A stretch of 64,000 nucleotides of DNA from positions 1-64,000 of the forward strand of contig LUCM01007181.1 in NCBI GenBank assembly GCA_008360955.1, given 5' to 3'. Source of the stretch: Fasciolopsis buskii. Its lineage: Eukaryota; Platyhelminthes; Trematoda; Plagiorchiida; Fasciolidae. The translations under genes and the position numbers were made by a program. Numbering within the stretch: position 1 is the stretch's first letter; the number at the start of each line of letters is the position of its first letter. The notes under the pieces were generated by a model. The model was not told the origin of the DNA and did no database searches. It saw nothing but the letters and a program-made list of their open reading frames with translations. Positions 63,755 to 64,000 of the stretch are shown piece by piece.

Positions 63755-63908
63755 TTCTATTTTTATTTCATTTACTAATGAAATAATAATGTAAATCAGT
63801 GTTCAGGAAGGGGCTGCAACCAACAGAGAGCTGCCAAGTGGGGAAGTTGACCGGCAATGGGAGAATTCGAACAGGCGACCTTCAGGTCCGCTCGACCACT
63901 GTCGGTCA
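63755..63908 (-). mobile_element. tRNA-derived SINE, copy G
   Basis: Minus-strand copy. The head has A box TGGTCGAGCGG, very like serine/leucine tRNAs, and B box CTGTTCGAATTC. The stem is GACCGACAGTGG against CCCATTGCCGGTC, with two mismatches or wobbles. The body 'cttccccacttggcagctctctgttggttgcagccccttcct' and tail 'ttatttcattagtaaatgaaataaaaat' are close to the family consensus. Confidence 0.85.
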
Positions 63909-64000
63909 AAAAATACCCATGGTCAGCTAAGTAACCATGAACAATAGGCAGGACTATCAAGGTAAATCGGGACAGTGCAGTAAACAAAACGGTCCATCTA

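Noticed and set aside
1..64000. CRISPR arrays, rRNA, prokaryotic operons
   Set aside because: No regularly spaced repeats, no rRNA-like blocks and no clustered long frames anywhere in the window.

Overview
This window is gene-poor, AT-rich eukaryotic nuclear DNA: tiny open frames, exons bounded by GT-AG splice sites, decayed LINEs, tRNA-derived SINEs, (TA)n tracts and one run of N. An invertebrate animal, most likely a flatworm, is my inference from the architecture (short coding exons in multi-kilobase introns, one tiny 59-bp intron) and the two LINE types; nothing here proves the taxon. Not bacterial: there are no operons, and the only open frame over 170 codons is the N run.

The one gene I can identify is a plus-strand M13 (neprilysin / endothelin-converting-enzyme family) zinc metallopeptidase spread from about 44.65 kb towards the right edge. 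Its exons are: a signal-peptide exon (44655-44709), an exon with the hallmark N-domain start (47633-47839), an exon with the following N-domain block (49400-49719), a helical block (56801-56914) and a probable further block (62193-62304). The first three join in phase (1-1, 1-0) into 194 codons. One segment, expected to carry the family's 'LxLPxRxYY'-like stretch, was not found between 49.7 and 56.8 kb. In that gap, at 50.22-50.52 kb, lies a second M13-N-like stretch in one frame broken by a TAA. The catalytic HExxH half is not visible and presumably lies beyond the window, unless the gene is truncated.

Mobile DNA dominates the recognisable remainder. A minus-strand CR1/jockey-like LINE remnant (about 20.29-21.70 kb) keeps endonuclease and reverse-transcriptase blocks. 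A second minus-strand LINE remnant of a different type (about 40.25-41.40 kb, possibly to 41.86) keeps a palm FVDD box and a YGCET block. A tRNA-derived SINE family has seven copies (6.4, 9.5, 18.2, 28.6, 45.7, 59.3, 63.8 kb) with Pol III boxes and a folded acceptor stem whose paired changes differ between copies. A second SINE-like family appears at 55.65 and 58.45 kb.

Isolated candidate exons with good splice sites and no recognised family occur at 12.38-12.69 kb (two exons with a NAGNAG acceptor and a nearby AATAAA), 37.51-37.70 kb, 38.60-38.76 kb and, on the minus strand, 53.78-54.07 kb. Most of the remaining sequence, notably 2.7-12 kb, 13-18 kb and 28.7-37.5 kb, shows no gene I can support.
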